Source: Clostridia bacterium (GTDB lineage: Bacteria > Bacillota > Clostridia > Christensenellales > Borkfalkiaceae). Taken from it: DNA of 64,000 bases. Of this stretch, positions 1 through 7,464 are shown one piece after another. The stretch covers positions 1 to 64,000 of the forward strand of contig JAFTKC010000019.1 in assembly GCA_017456055.1 (NCBI GenBank). The letters are read 5' to 3'. Position numbers and translations under genes: made by a program. Each line of letters opens with the position of its first letter. Position 1 is the first letter of the stretch. The notes under the pieces were generated by a model. It ran no database searches, was not told the DNA's origin, and was given only the letters and a program-made list of their open reading frames with translations.

Positions 1-10
1 CGGATATAAA

Positions 11-2602
11 ATGTTTGAAATGCCTTATGATAAAAAGACTGTTTTAAGGCAAGAAATAAAGACGTTTTTTGAAAAGCTTTTAGATATAGAGATAAATAAA
101 CATTCTTTTATCTATGTTGATAAGCATAAGGCAGATGAACGTTTCCCTAAGTTTCATAAAATTCAAGATTTTGTCTGCAGTGCGGATAAAACTGAAAAAT
201 TTTTAGAGAGATTAAACACGTCGATAGACAAAATAAAAACGCATTTACATACTCCTTTTCAAGCAGAATATAATATAGAATATCAACCTTTAACCAAAAA
301 AGTTGATACTTTTAATACTGTCTTAAATAAAGCATTGCCACTTGTAAATATTGAAATTAAACAACCGCCGAAGGGTTTTTATGCCCCTTCGGCAACTTTG
401 TTATATAAGGAAATTCCGGACGAAAAATTGTTGTCTATTGTTGATGAGTTGATAGACAAATTGCTTTTATTAGTAGAGAAAATAAAGAATTTTATAAAAA
501 AGAATAATGCATTTGGTTCACCTAATCGCCAAAAGCCCAATAAACTTTATAAAATTCCTGATAAATTTAATGAAATTGATGAGCTGCAAAAACGGTTAGA
601 AGACGTTGAAAAAATCCTTGATAAGAAATACGTTGTAGATATTTTTAGTGATGGGGATATTGAGCTTAAAGAAATGCAGTTGTCGCTTTGGAATGCACTT
701 TATGTATTGATGCAAGTGAATGTTCTAAAAAGCGAATATTTCTTTAAGGTAGAAGAACAGTCTTTTAACGGAGAGGATAGTTTTTTTTCACAAATTAAAC
801 AGATTGTAGATGAGAATTATCTTGAAATAAAAACTGCTGTCAATGCAACCTCTTTTTTATGTGATATTGCTGAAGAGTCGCTTTTTGAAATTTACAATAA
901 TATTATTAATTTAGATGAATTTAACTTTTTAGGATTGGCAGGAGCAAATCTTATTCAAATAGGCGAAAGCGAAAAGAAATTAAATGAATTAATTGGACTT
1001 GCCAATATAAAAGATAGTATAAAAAAGATTAAAGCTTATGCATTGGCAAATAAAGATGCCTATGTCTTAAATCTTCATATGTGTTTTTACGGTAATCCGG
1101 GAACGGGTAAAACTGAGGTTGCTCGTATTATTGCGGGGATATTATATGAAAATAAAATTCTGCCTACAAAAAATGTGGTGGAAGTTGATAGGAGTGGCTT
1201 GGTTAGTCAATATTTAGGAGAAACGCCTATCAAAACAATGCAAGCAATCGAAGAAGCAATGGGTGGAGTTTTGTTTATTGATGAGGCATATTCTTTGGTC
1301 CCAAAGGATGCAGGTTTTGATTATGGGAATGAAGCCGTTGCAACGCTGATTAAAGCGATGGAGGATTATAGGGGAAAGTTCTGTGTAATTCTTGCTGGTT
1401 ATAAAAATCAAATGGAAAATATGATAGCAACGAATCCCGGCTTTGAATCGCGTATTCAATTTAAATTGGACTTCCCCAATTATAGCCGTCCTGAACTTAA
1501 GGAAATAACACAATTAATGATAAATAAACGTCAATATACCATTAGTGATACTGCGTTAGAAAAGATTTTAGATATAACAGATGTAAAAAGGAAAGAACCA
1601 AATTTTGCTAATGCTAGAGAGATACGAAACATATTGGACCAAGTTATAATGTGTCAAAATGTTCGTGTGGCTGGACACCAAGATACAGAGATAGGTTTAA
1701 TTGACGTTCATAAGTATATTGAAGATGCGAAAATTGTTTTACCGACAAGTGGAGAGGGCTTAGCTTTAAAAATTTTAACAGCAGAAGAAGAACTGGACAA
1801 TCTAATAGGGTTGCAAGGTATAAAACGTACTGTTAAGAAAATTAAGGCTTATGCTAAACGGAATAAGGATGACTATAATTTTAACTTGCATATGTGTTTT
1901 TATGGTAATCCGGGAACGGGTAAAACAGAGGTTGCAAGGATTATATCTCGCATTCTTTATGAGGCGGGGATTTTGAGTGAGGCAAAGCTCATTGAAACGG
2001 ATGCACACGGCTTAATCGGTAAATATGTTGGTGAAACAGCTCCAAAGACAGAGGCAAAGATTCAAGAAGCATTAGGTGGTGTTTTATTCATTGATGAGGC
2101 TTATGCGTTAGCGGATACACGAGGTGCAAATGGAACATCTGTTGGTTATGGTGAAGAGGCTATTTCCGCATTATTAAAGAAGATGGAAGATTTGAGAGGT
2201 AAATTTGTTGTAGTTTTTGCAGGTTATTATAATGAAATGAAAGAAATGCTTGCATACAACCCCGGAATGGAATCAAGAATACAATTTTCTTTAGAATTTC
2301 CTGATTATACAAGAGATGAACTTTGTGAGATAACGAAATTGTTTGCTCAAAAAAGAAAATATAGTTTAACCGAAGATGCAATGATAAGGTTTTTAGACGT
2401 TGTAGAATATTATCGGAATGAACCTAATTTTGCAAACGCTAGAACTGTTAGAAATGTCCTCGATCAGGTAATAATGAATCAAAATTTACGTACAGAAGAT
2501 GATTTGAGCGAAATTATTATTTTACAAGACGTTGAGGATTACATTGCAGATGAAAAAATCGACTTTAGCCATAATTCTTTAAAGAAGAAAATAGGTTTTT
2601 AG
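11..2602 (+). CDS. Tandem AAA+ ATPase of the CbxX/CfxQ (SpoVK-like) type
   Basis: An 863-residue protein with two AAA+ modules in its second half. Walker A motifs (GNPGTGKT) lie near residues 361 and 632. Walker B motifs (GGVLFIDEAY) lie near 419 and 690. Each is followed by a conserved ESRIQF segment and a helical lid (EPNFANAR). The first 320 residues are mostly helical and match nothing I recognise. Proteins with this duplicated CbxX/CfxQ fold form hexameric remodelling ATPases, as in Rubisco activase, SpoVK and EccA; the client here is unknown. The start is uncertain: no in-frame stop separates the ATG from the window edge, so the gene may begin outside the window. A run of gene remnants follows directly. 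The family call is firm; the role is open. Confidence 0.85.
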   Translation: MFEMPYDKKTVLRQEIKTFFEKLLDIEINKHSFIYVDKHKADERFPKFHKIQDFVCSADKTEKFLERLNTSIDKIKTHLHTPFQAEYNIEYQPLTKKVDTFNTVLNKALPLVNIEIKQPPKGFYAPSATLLYKEIPDEKLLSIVDELIDKLLLLVEKIKNFIKKNNAFGSPNRQKPNKLYKIPDKFNEIDELQKRLEDVEKILDKKYVVDIFSDGDIELKEMQLSLWNALYVLMQVNVLKSEYFFKVEEQSFNGEDSFFSQIKQIVDENYLEIKTAVNATSFLCDIAEESLFEIYNNIINLDEFNFLGLAGANLIQIGESEKKLNELIGLANIKDSIKKIKAYALANKDAYVLNLHMCFYGNPGTGKTEVARIIAGILYENKILPTKNVVEVDRSGLVSQYLGETPIKTMQAIEEAMGGVLFIDEAYSLVPKDAGFDYGNEAVATLIKAMEDYRGKFCVILAGYKNQMENMIATNPGFESRIQFKLDFPNYSRPELKEITQLMINKRQYTISDTALEKILDITDVKRKEPNFANAREIRNILDQVIMCQNVRVAGHQDTEIGLIDVHKYIEDAKIVLPTSGEGLALKILTAEEELDNLIGLQGIKRTVKKIKAYAKRNKDDYNFNLHMCFYGNPGTGKTEVARIISRILYEAGILSEAKLIETDAHGLIGKYVGETAPKTEAKIQEALGGVLFIDEAYALADTRGANGTSVGYGEEAISALLKKMEDLRGKFVVVFAGYYNEMKEMLAYNPGMESRIQFSLEFPDYTRDELCEITKLFAQKRKYSLTEDAMIRFLDVVEYYRNEPNFANARTVRNVLDQVIMNQNLRTEDDLSEIIILQDVEDYIADEKIDFSHNSLKKKIGF

Positions 2603-2619
2603 GGGAAAAGGAGTTGCAA

Positions 2620-2811
2620 ATGAAAAATCTGGAAATAGTATTGGCTCAACAACCCGGTGTGGTTACTTTTTCAAACTTCGAAGAAGTAAAATCTGCACTC
2701 AATAAAAAATTATCCATAGAGTATTCAACAGTAACGAGAGGGGTATCAGGTTGGTCTTTTGTTCGTATAAAAAATATAAGGGATTTTTCATCTACAACCT
2801 TTTGGTCATAA
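2620..2811 (+). pseudogene. Truncated DUF1351-like phage protein, N-terminal fragment
   Basis: A good ribosome site (AAAAGGAG) precedes the ATG 18 bases after the AAA+ gene. The first 30 or so residues (QQPGVVTFSNFEEVKSAL) resemble the N-terminus of phage DUF1351 proteins. From about base 2710 the reading frame runs over the antisense of a PcfJ-like fragment and loses any family character. I read it as the 5' stub of a phage gene cut off by recombination. The family match is from memory and moderate. Confidence 0.45.
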
Positions 2812-2876
2812 CCCATATTTCCAACGCAGTGATGAAGGATAGAACCCTCGTTTATAAGTTCGGAAGGGGATTTAGC
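2709..2876 (-). pseudogene. PcfJ-like protein fragment
   Basis: On the minus strand this stretch encodes about 56 residues with the core of the PcfJ family: INEGSILHHCVG, then a run of charged residues, then FFIRTKDQPDTPLVTVEY. The LHHCVG and FIR motifs are characteristic. PcfJ proteins are found on conjugative plasmids and phages, with unclear function. The frame is open from 3023 to 2646, but both flanks read as antisense of other remnants (a leucine-rich repeat at the 5' side, a DUF1351-like stub at the 3' side). Only this middle part is likely to be PcfJ-derived. It has no start of its own. Confidence 0.55.
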
Positions 2877-3055
2877 AATTATGCAGTTCATTAACAAATA
2901 TAGTAATTCCTGATAGTGTGACAAGTATAGGTTGTTATGCGTTCCTTGAATGCAGTAAATTAACAATCTACTGCGAGGCAGAAAGCGAGCCTGGTGGTTG
3001 GAACGGTGCTTGGAACTCTTCAAATCGCCCAGTAGTTTGGGGGTATAAAGGATAG
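2876..3055 (+). pseudogene. C-terminal fragment of a BspA-type leucine-rich repeat protein
   Basis: Translated from 2876 to the TAG at 3053-3055, the frame reads CSSLTNIVIPDSVTSIG, CYAFLECSKLT, then a Trp/Gly-rich tail ending VVWGYKG. That is the typical last LRR_5 unit and C-cap of BspA-like surface proteins. A stop at 2873-2875 and the lack of any start codon show that only the last 59 codons remain. The remnant begins exactly where the antisense PcfJ fragment ends, so a recombination joint lies near 2876. A strong hairpin terminator follows within 10 bases. Confidence 0.6.
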
Positions 3056-3061
3056 TAAAGT

Positions 3062-3092
3062 AAAAAGAGCGAGATTTAATCTCGCTCTTTTT
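3062..3092. terminator. Bidirectional intrinsic terminator
   Basis: A near-perfect 15-bp stem around one loop base, with five A at the left end and five T at the right. It can terminate transcription in either direction and follows the LRR remnant. Confidence 0.8.
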
Positions 3093-3100
3093 AGTTATAT

Positions 3101-3192
3101 TTTCACTTGGTGAAAGTTTTATTTTTCTCTACGGGAAAAGTAATATTTTATCCTTTGGATAAAGTGATATTTTTTACTGCGTAAAAAGTTGT
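3101..3192. repeat. Tandem array of four short hairpins with a common spacer
   Basis: Four consecutive small stem-loops occur: TTTCAC/GTGAAA, TTTC/GAAA, TTTATCC/GGATAAA and TTTTTAC/GTAAAAA. The spacers are similar (AAAGTTTTATTTT, AAAAGTAATATTTT, AAAGTGATATTTTT). The period is roughly 26 bases. The stems differ in sequence but keep pairing, so structure seems conserved. No coding frame explains it. I recall similar AGTGATATT hairpin arrays in clostridial intergenic DNA but cannot name a function. Confidence 0.5.
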
Positions 3193-3210
3193 GGAATAAA
3201 TTTAGTACTT

Positions 3211-3442
3211 TCTTTTTCTAGGCTAGAAAAAGAAACAAAAAGACGTGGGGAGTTGCGATTCTCCCCACACCCCTACAAACGCTTTCTAATATGTATAAAT
3301 TTTAACATAAAACTTCCCCTTAAAAAGTAAGGGGAAAGAAAGGGGTTTTGAGGAGTTTGTGAAGGGGATTGTTAAGGGACGACTGCTCCTCCGTGTACAC
3401 TACGGAGTCCTTACGGACGGAAAAGAGTTTCCCCTTAACGTA
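3211..3442. other. Hairpin-rich non-coding region
   Basis: No gene is visible here. It holds an 11-bp palindrome (TCTTTTTCTAG arms, 3211-3233), a stem GTGGGGAG/CTCCCCAC (3244-3267), one copy of the CCCCTT/AAGGGG hairpin (3314-3336), and a larger fold at about 3369-3441. In the larger fold, GTTAAGGG and CCCCTTAAC enclose a CTCCGT/ACGGAG stem. It could be a degenerate non-autonomous element or a structured RNA; I cannot decide which. Confidence 0.35.
3314..3336. repeat. CCCCTT/AAGGGG hairpin repeat, copy 1
   Basis: The palindrome has arms TTCCCCTTA and TAAGGGGAA around a short A-rich loop. A copy differing in only a couple of loop bases lies at 3521-3543. The pair suggests a dispersed intergenic repeat. 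Confidence 0.5.
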
Positions 3443-3513
3443 TAAAAAATTTATTTATAGGTTGGGTTGTTTTTGTTGTTTTAGATTTTAATTTACGTTT
3501 AATCACATTTTAT

Positions 3514-3543
3514 AAAAAAATTCCCCTTAAAGAGTAAGGGGAA
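3514..3543 (-). terminator. deoR-type gene terminator (hairpin repeat copy 2)
   Basis: Read on the minus strand this is a CCCCTTA/TAAGGGG stem followed by seven T, 19 bases after the stop of the DeoR-family gene, so it is a good intrinsic terminator for it. The stem is the second copy of the hairpin repeat at 3314-3336. Confidence 0.7.
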
Positions 3544-3561
3544 AGGTAATGGTTTATAATT

Positions 3562-4338
3562 TTAATAATCGGTGTTTTCGGGACAGATGAGTTTACAATT
3601 TGTCTTTTCGATTATATCTAAAAACTTTTTTGGTGGGAGTTTATCGGTCACCAAATAATCAATTTCATTAAAACTAAAATCACTACACATAAAGGTCTTA
3701 TCAAACTTTGTTGAGTCGCAAAGCATAATTAGTTTTTTAGAATTTAATCTCATTTGCCTTTTGAGTTTAGTTTGCTCGATATCCGCGTCGGTAAAACCTG
3801 CCGTAATATCTACGCCCGAGCAAGAAACTAAAGCCACGTCGGCGTGAAATCTCGATATAAAGTCAATGGTGTCAGAGCCCTTAATAGAGTTAGAGTGGTT
3901 TTGAATTTGTCCACCGGCGATATAAATTTTAATATTATTAGTTTGTGATAAAAGTAGCGCGTTTTTAAGCCCAATAGTCGTCACGGATAAAAACTTTAGG
4001 TTGTTCATAAGGGGAATAAGGTATCCCGTAGTGGAACTTGAATCCATAAAAATTGAGTTGCCACTCTTAATAAGTTTAATGGCTAGAGATGCTATCGACT
4101 TTTTTGCCGAAACGTTTTCTTGCTCTCTTATAGCAAGAGCCGATTCTTCGGTGCTAGAGTTAAAAGCAATAGCCCCACCGTGTGAGCGTTTTAGTAGTCC
4201 CTTTTCTTCCATTTGTCTTAAATCTCGCCTAATAGTAGCCCCCGAAACGAATAGTTCGCTTGCAAGTTCTTCCACCGTTGCAGACTTATTTTTATTTAAA
4301 ATTTCAAGTATTTCTTCTTGCCTTTCTAAAGTTAACAT
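3562..4338 (-). CDS. DeoR-family transcriptional repressor
   Basis: A 258-residue protein with the DeoR layout. The N-terminal winged helix-turn-helix begins MLTLERQEEILEI and contains ELFVSGATIRRDLRQMEEKG. The C-terminal DeoRC sensor domain carries SGNSIFMDSSSTTGYLIP and later DSTKFDK. Family members bind phosphorylated sugars. I chose the ATG at 4338 because a GGTG ribosome site sits just upstream and family members start at ML..ER; an ATG seven codons earlier has none. It is divergent from the dehydrogenase operon, and tandem repeats lie between them. It is therefore the probable local regulator, with a sugar phosphate as likely inducer. Confidence 0.88.
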   Translation of the reverse strand: MLTLERQEEILEILNKNKSATVEELASELFVSGATIRRDLRQMEEKGLLKRSHGGAIAFNSSTEESALAIREQENVSAKKSIASLAIKLIKSGNSIFMDSSSTTGYLIPLMNNLKFLSVTTIGLKNALLLSQTNNIKIYIAGGQIQNHSNSIKGSDTIDFISRFHADVALVSCSGVDITAGFTDADIEQTKLKRQMRLNSKKLIMLCDSTKFDKTFMCSDFSFNEIDYLVTDKLPPKKFLDIIEKTNCKLICPENTDY

Positions 4339-4387
4339 AAAATTTTCACCTTTTTTCAATACTTTTCATTGTTTTTCAGTTTAAGTT

Positions 4388-4407
4388 GTTCATTTGTGTT
4401 CATTTGT
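4388..4407. promoter_or_regulatory. Candidate DeoR operator (tandem direct repeats)
   Basis: GTTCATTTGT occurs twice back to back, a 10-bp period or one helical turn. It sits in the gap between the repressor gene and the operon it faces, with a looser TTTCATTG copy nearby. DeoR-family proteins commonly bind such direct repeats. The assignment rests on position and repetition only. Confidence 0.45.
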
Positions 4408-4479
4408 GCTTATATTTTATCACAAAAAAATTTATTTTGCAACTTAATTTTTAATATAAACAAAAATGAAAATATATGG

Positions 4480-4485
4480 TATAAT
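4480..4485 (+). promoter_or_regulatory. Probable -10 element of the dehydrogenase operon
   Basis: A perfect TATAAT lies 34 bases before the ATG at 4520. The -35 region is weak, as expected for a regulated promoter. A GGAGG ribosome site follows. Confidence 0.5.
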
Positions 4486-4519
4486 ATATTCTAGAAAAGT
4501 ATGGAGGTAAATATACGAT

Positions 4520-5791
4520 ATGAAAACCAAAGCAGTAAGACTTTACGGCAAAGAAGATTTAAGATTAGAGGAATTTGAACTTCCCGAAATAAAGGACGAC
4601 GAAATACTTGCAAGAGTAGTATCTGATAGTATTTGTATGTCTAGTTTTAAGGCGGCAGAGCAAGGGGCAGATCACAAGAGAGTTCCAAACGACGTTGCTG
4701 AAAACCCTATTATCATTGGTCACGAATTTTGTGGCGATATCGTAAAGGTAGGCGCAAAGTGGCAAGGCAAATTCAAAGAGGGGGAAAAGTTTGGTATTCA
4801 ACCTGCAATCGACTATAAGCCTGTTATGAACGGTCTTGGCGCGCCGGGTTATTCTTATAAATATATCGGTGGAGACGCAACTTACGTAATTATTCCAAAC
4901 GAAGTAATGGAAAAAGATTGTTTAATTCCATACTACGGCGAAAGTTATTTCAAAGCGTCGCTTGCTGAACCAATGTCTTGCATTATTGCAGGATATCACG
5001 AAAACTATCACTCAGTATACGAAAACCACTCGCACGAAATGGGTATTAAAGAGGGTGGCGCAGTAGCAATTCTAGCAGGCGTAGGCCCTATGGGATTAGG
5101 CGCAATCGACTATGGTATTCACTGCGATAGAAAGCCATCGCTTATGGTTGTCACCGATATCGACCAAGCGAGATTAGATAGAGCGGCATCGCTTTTAACC
5201 GTTGAAGAGGCTGCTAAAAACGGCGTAAAACTCGTTTACGTTAACACTACGGCTATTGAAAACCCCGTTGAATATATGAAGGAGTTAAACGGTGGCAAAG
5301 GATATGACGACGTGTTCGTATACGCGCCCGTTGCTGCGCTCGTTGAACAAGGCGACGCGTTGCTCGGCGAATATGGTTGCTTAAACTTCTTTGCAGGTCC
5401 ACTTAAGAGCGACTTCTCTGCTAAATTCAACTTCTACGACGTTCACTATGCTTTCCATAGAATTACCGGAACTTCAGGTGGAAACAAGAGCGACTTAAGA
5501 GAAGCAGTTCAATTAGCAAGTGAAGGCAAAATCAACCCTGCAATTATGATTTCACACGTAGGTGGATTAGACTCAGTAGTAGAAACCACCTTGAACTTAC
5601 CAAACATCAAGGGCGCAAAGAAATTAGTATATACTCAAATTTCAATGCCAATGACTGCAATTGCAGACTTTAGAAAACTCGGTGAAACCGATCCGTTCTT
5701 CAAAGATTTAGCAGACATCTGCGACAAGAACAACGGAATTTGGTCGGACGAAGCCGAAAAGTATCTACTTAACAACGCAAAAAAAATATAA
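4520..5791 (+). CDS. Zinc-type medium-chain dehydrogenase, sorbose-1-phosphate reductase-like
   Basis: A 423-residue medium-chain dehydrogenase/reductase. The N-terminal GroES-like catalytic domain has the zinc-site region IIIGHEFCGDIVKVG. The Rossmann domain has a nucleotide-binding loop at VAILAGVGPMGLGAIDYG followed by a TDID acidic end. Overall wording (CMSSFKAAEQGADHKRVPNDVAENP) matches proteins annotated as L-sorbose 1-phosphate reductase or sugar-phosphate dehydrogenase in Firmicutes. The exact substrate cannot be read from sequence. It is the first gene of a DeoR-controlled operon and is followed by a 2-oxo acid dehydrogenase complex. No PTS or kinase gene is nearby. Confidence 0.75.
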   Translation: MKTKAVRLYGKEDLRLEEFELPEIKDDEILARVVSDSICMSSFKAAEQGADHKRVPNDVAENPIIIGHEFCGDIVKVGAKWQGKFKEGEKFGIQPAIDYKPVMNGLGAPGYSYKYIGGDATYVIIPNEVMEKDCLIPYYGESYFKASLAEPMSCIIAGYHENYHSVYENHSHEMGIKEGGAVAILAGVGPMGLGAIDYGIHCDRKPSLMVVTDIDQARLDRAASLLTVEEAAKNGVKLVYVNTTAIENPVEYMKELNGGKGYDDVFVYAPVAALVEQGDALLGEYGCLNFFAGPLKSDFSAKFNFYDVHYAFHRITGTSGGNKSDLREAVQLASEGKINPAIMISHVGGLDSVVETTLNLPNIKGAKKLVYTQISMPMTAIADFRKLGETDPFFKDLADICDKNNGIWSDEAEKYLLNNAKKI

Positions 5792-5815
5792 TTTGAATAA
5801 ATCAAGGAGATAGAA

Positions 5816-7450
5816 ATGGCAAATGCTGTATTTATGCCAAAACAAGGCATAACGGTTGAGAGTTGTATTCTCACCAAATGGAACGTAAAGGTAGGAGACA
5901 AGGTAAAGAAAGGCGACGTGCTTTTCTCATACGAAACGGACAAGTCTTCTTTCGACTACGAAAGTGAAGTTGACGGCGAAGTTTTAGCACTATTCTGCGA
6001 AGAAGGTGACGAAGTTCCCGTACTCACCAACGTTTGCGTAGTTGGAGCAAAGGGTGAAGACGTTTCTTCTTTCGCACCAGCAGGGGCAAGCGCGCCTGTT
6101 GCAGAAGAAGTTAAGGCAGAGCCCGTAGAACCAGCGCCTAAAAAGGAAAAAGGCGCAAAGCCTGAAACTTCTTTCGGCGTAATGATGCCAAAACAAGGAA
6201 TCACCGTTGAAAGTTGTATTCTAACCGCTTGGAAAGTTAAGGTTGGAGATCAAGTTAAGAAAGGCGACGTACTTTTCTCATACGAAACTGATAAATCTGC
6301 TTTCGACCAAGAAAGTGAATTTGACGGCGAAGTTTTAGCGCTATTCTGTGAAGAAGGTGACGAAGTACCCGTACTTACTAACGTTTGCGTAGTAGGTAAG
6401 AAGGGAGACGACGTTTCTTTCTTTGCCCCAGAAGGCGCAAGCGCACCCGTTGCAGAAGAAGTAAAGGTTGAAACACCAAAGGTAGAAGCGAAAGTTGAAA
6501 CTCCTGTTGCAACTGCTCCTGCTAATACCGACGGAAAGATTTTCGTATCGCCAAGAGCAAAGAATTTAGCAAATAAGTTAGGCGTTGACTTAAAGACGGT
6601 CACTGCAACCGGTCCTAAGGGCAGAATTATTGAAAAGGACGTAAGAGAAGCATCAGTTAATCCAAAGGCTGTTGTTGAGACTACTGTTCCAGCACAAGAA
6701 GTTAAACAAGATAAACTTGCTAGCGTTGACGTTAAAGCGTTCAAGGACGAAAAGATGTCAAGCATAAGAAAGGTTATTGCAAAGAATATGGTATTGAGTT
6801 TATCTACTATGGCTCAATTAACTCACACTTTGTCTTTTGATTGCACCAACGTAATGGCGTTTAGAAAATATCTAAAAGACAATGCGGAAACCTTAAAACT
6901 TCCACCAATCACTATAAACAATATTATCGTATTCGCAGTTTCAAGAGTAATTAAAAATCACAGAGATTTGAACGCTAACTTAATTAACGGCGACACGATG
7001 AGATATTTTGAACACGTAAATATCGGTATTGCAACCGATACGCCAAAAGGACTTTTAGTTCCAACTCTATTCGGCGCAGACTTAATGAGTTTATCTGAAA
7101 TTGCCGCAAAATCAAAGGCGCTTTCTAGCGACGCTATTAACGGCAAACTTTCTCCAGACTTATTGACTGGTGGAAGCTTTACCATAAGCAACGTTGGTAC
7201 TATGGGAATTGAAAGTTTCACCCCAGTAGTAAATCCACCACAAACGGGAATTTTAGGCGTAAACACTTTAGAAACTAGAGTTAAACTCGGCAAGAACGGA
7301 GAAATTATTCCATATACTGCAATGAGTTTATCGCTTTCATACGATCACAGAGCGTTAGACGGCGCTCCTGCATCTAGATTCTTAAAAGATTTAAAAGATT
7401 ATCTAGAAAACTTCAGTTTCAATCTTTTGGCTGATAGCAAGTGCATTTAA
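5816..7450 (+). CDS. 2-oxo acid dehydrogenase E2 (dihydrolipoyl acyltransferase) with two lipoyl domains
   Basis: A 544-residue E2. Two lipoyl domains (about 1-78 and 120-196) each carry the ETDKS lipoylation site, at Lys43 and Lys160. Pro/Ala/Lys-rich linkers follow. The E3-binding domain (about 240-280) reads VSPRAKNLANKLGVDL. The C-terminal acyltransferase domain has the active-site motif DHRALDG near residue 510. It transfers the acyl group from E1 to CoA. The two lipoyl domains are nearly identical over about 75 residues, with a 117-residue offset, indicating recent duplication. An AAGGAG site precedes the ATG. Whether the complex uses pyruvate, acetoin or a branched-chain acid is not decidable here. 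Confidence 0.9.
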   Translation: MANAVFMPKQGITVESCILTKWNVKVGDKVKKGDVLFSYETDKSSFDYESEVDGEVLALFCEEGDEVPVLTNVCVVGAKGEDVSSFAPAGASAPVAEEVKAEPVEPAPKKEKGAKPETSFGVMMPKQGITVESCILTAWKVKVGDQVKKGDVLFSYETDKSAFDQESEFDGEVLALFCEEGDEVPVLTNVCVVGKKGDDVSFFAPEGASAPVAEEVKVETPKVEAKVETPVATAPANTDGKIFVSPRAKNLANKLGVDLKTVTATGPKGRIIEKDVREASVNPKAVVETTVPAQEVKQDKLASVDVKAFKDEKMSSIRKVIAKNMVLSLSTMAQLTHTLSFDCTNVMAFRKYLKDNAETLKLPPITINNIIVFAVSRVIKNHRDLNANLINGDTMRYFEHVNIGIATDTPKGLLVPTLFGADLMSLSEIAAKSKALSSDAINGKLSPDLLTGGSFTISNVGTMGIESFTPVVNPPQTGILGVNTLETRVKLGKNGEIIPYTAMSLSLSYDHRALDGAPASRFLKDLKDYLENFSFNLLADSKCI

Positions 7451-7464
7451 TAAGGAGAAAAAAT

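Noticed and set aside
6250-6765. A 171-codon antisense frame over E2
   Set aside because: Ser/Thr/Val-rich shadow of the lipoyl domains and linkers, without start signals.
7441-7464. GTG start for E3 24 bases upstream
   Set aside because: It overlaps the E2 stop region and has no ribosome site, while the ATG at 7465 has AAGGAG and begins the conserved FAD motif.
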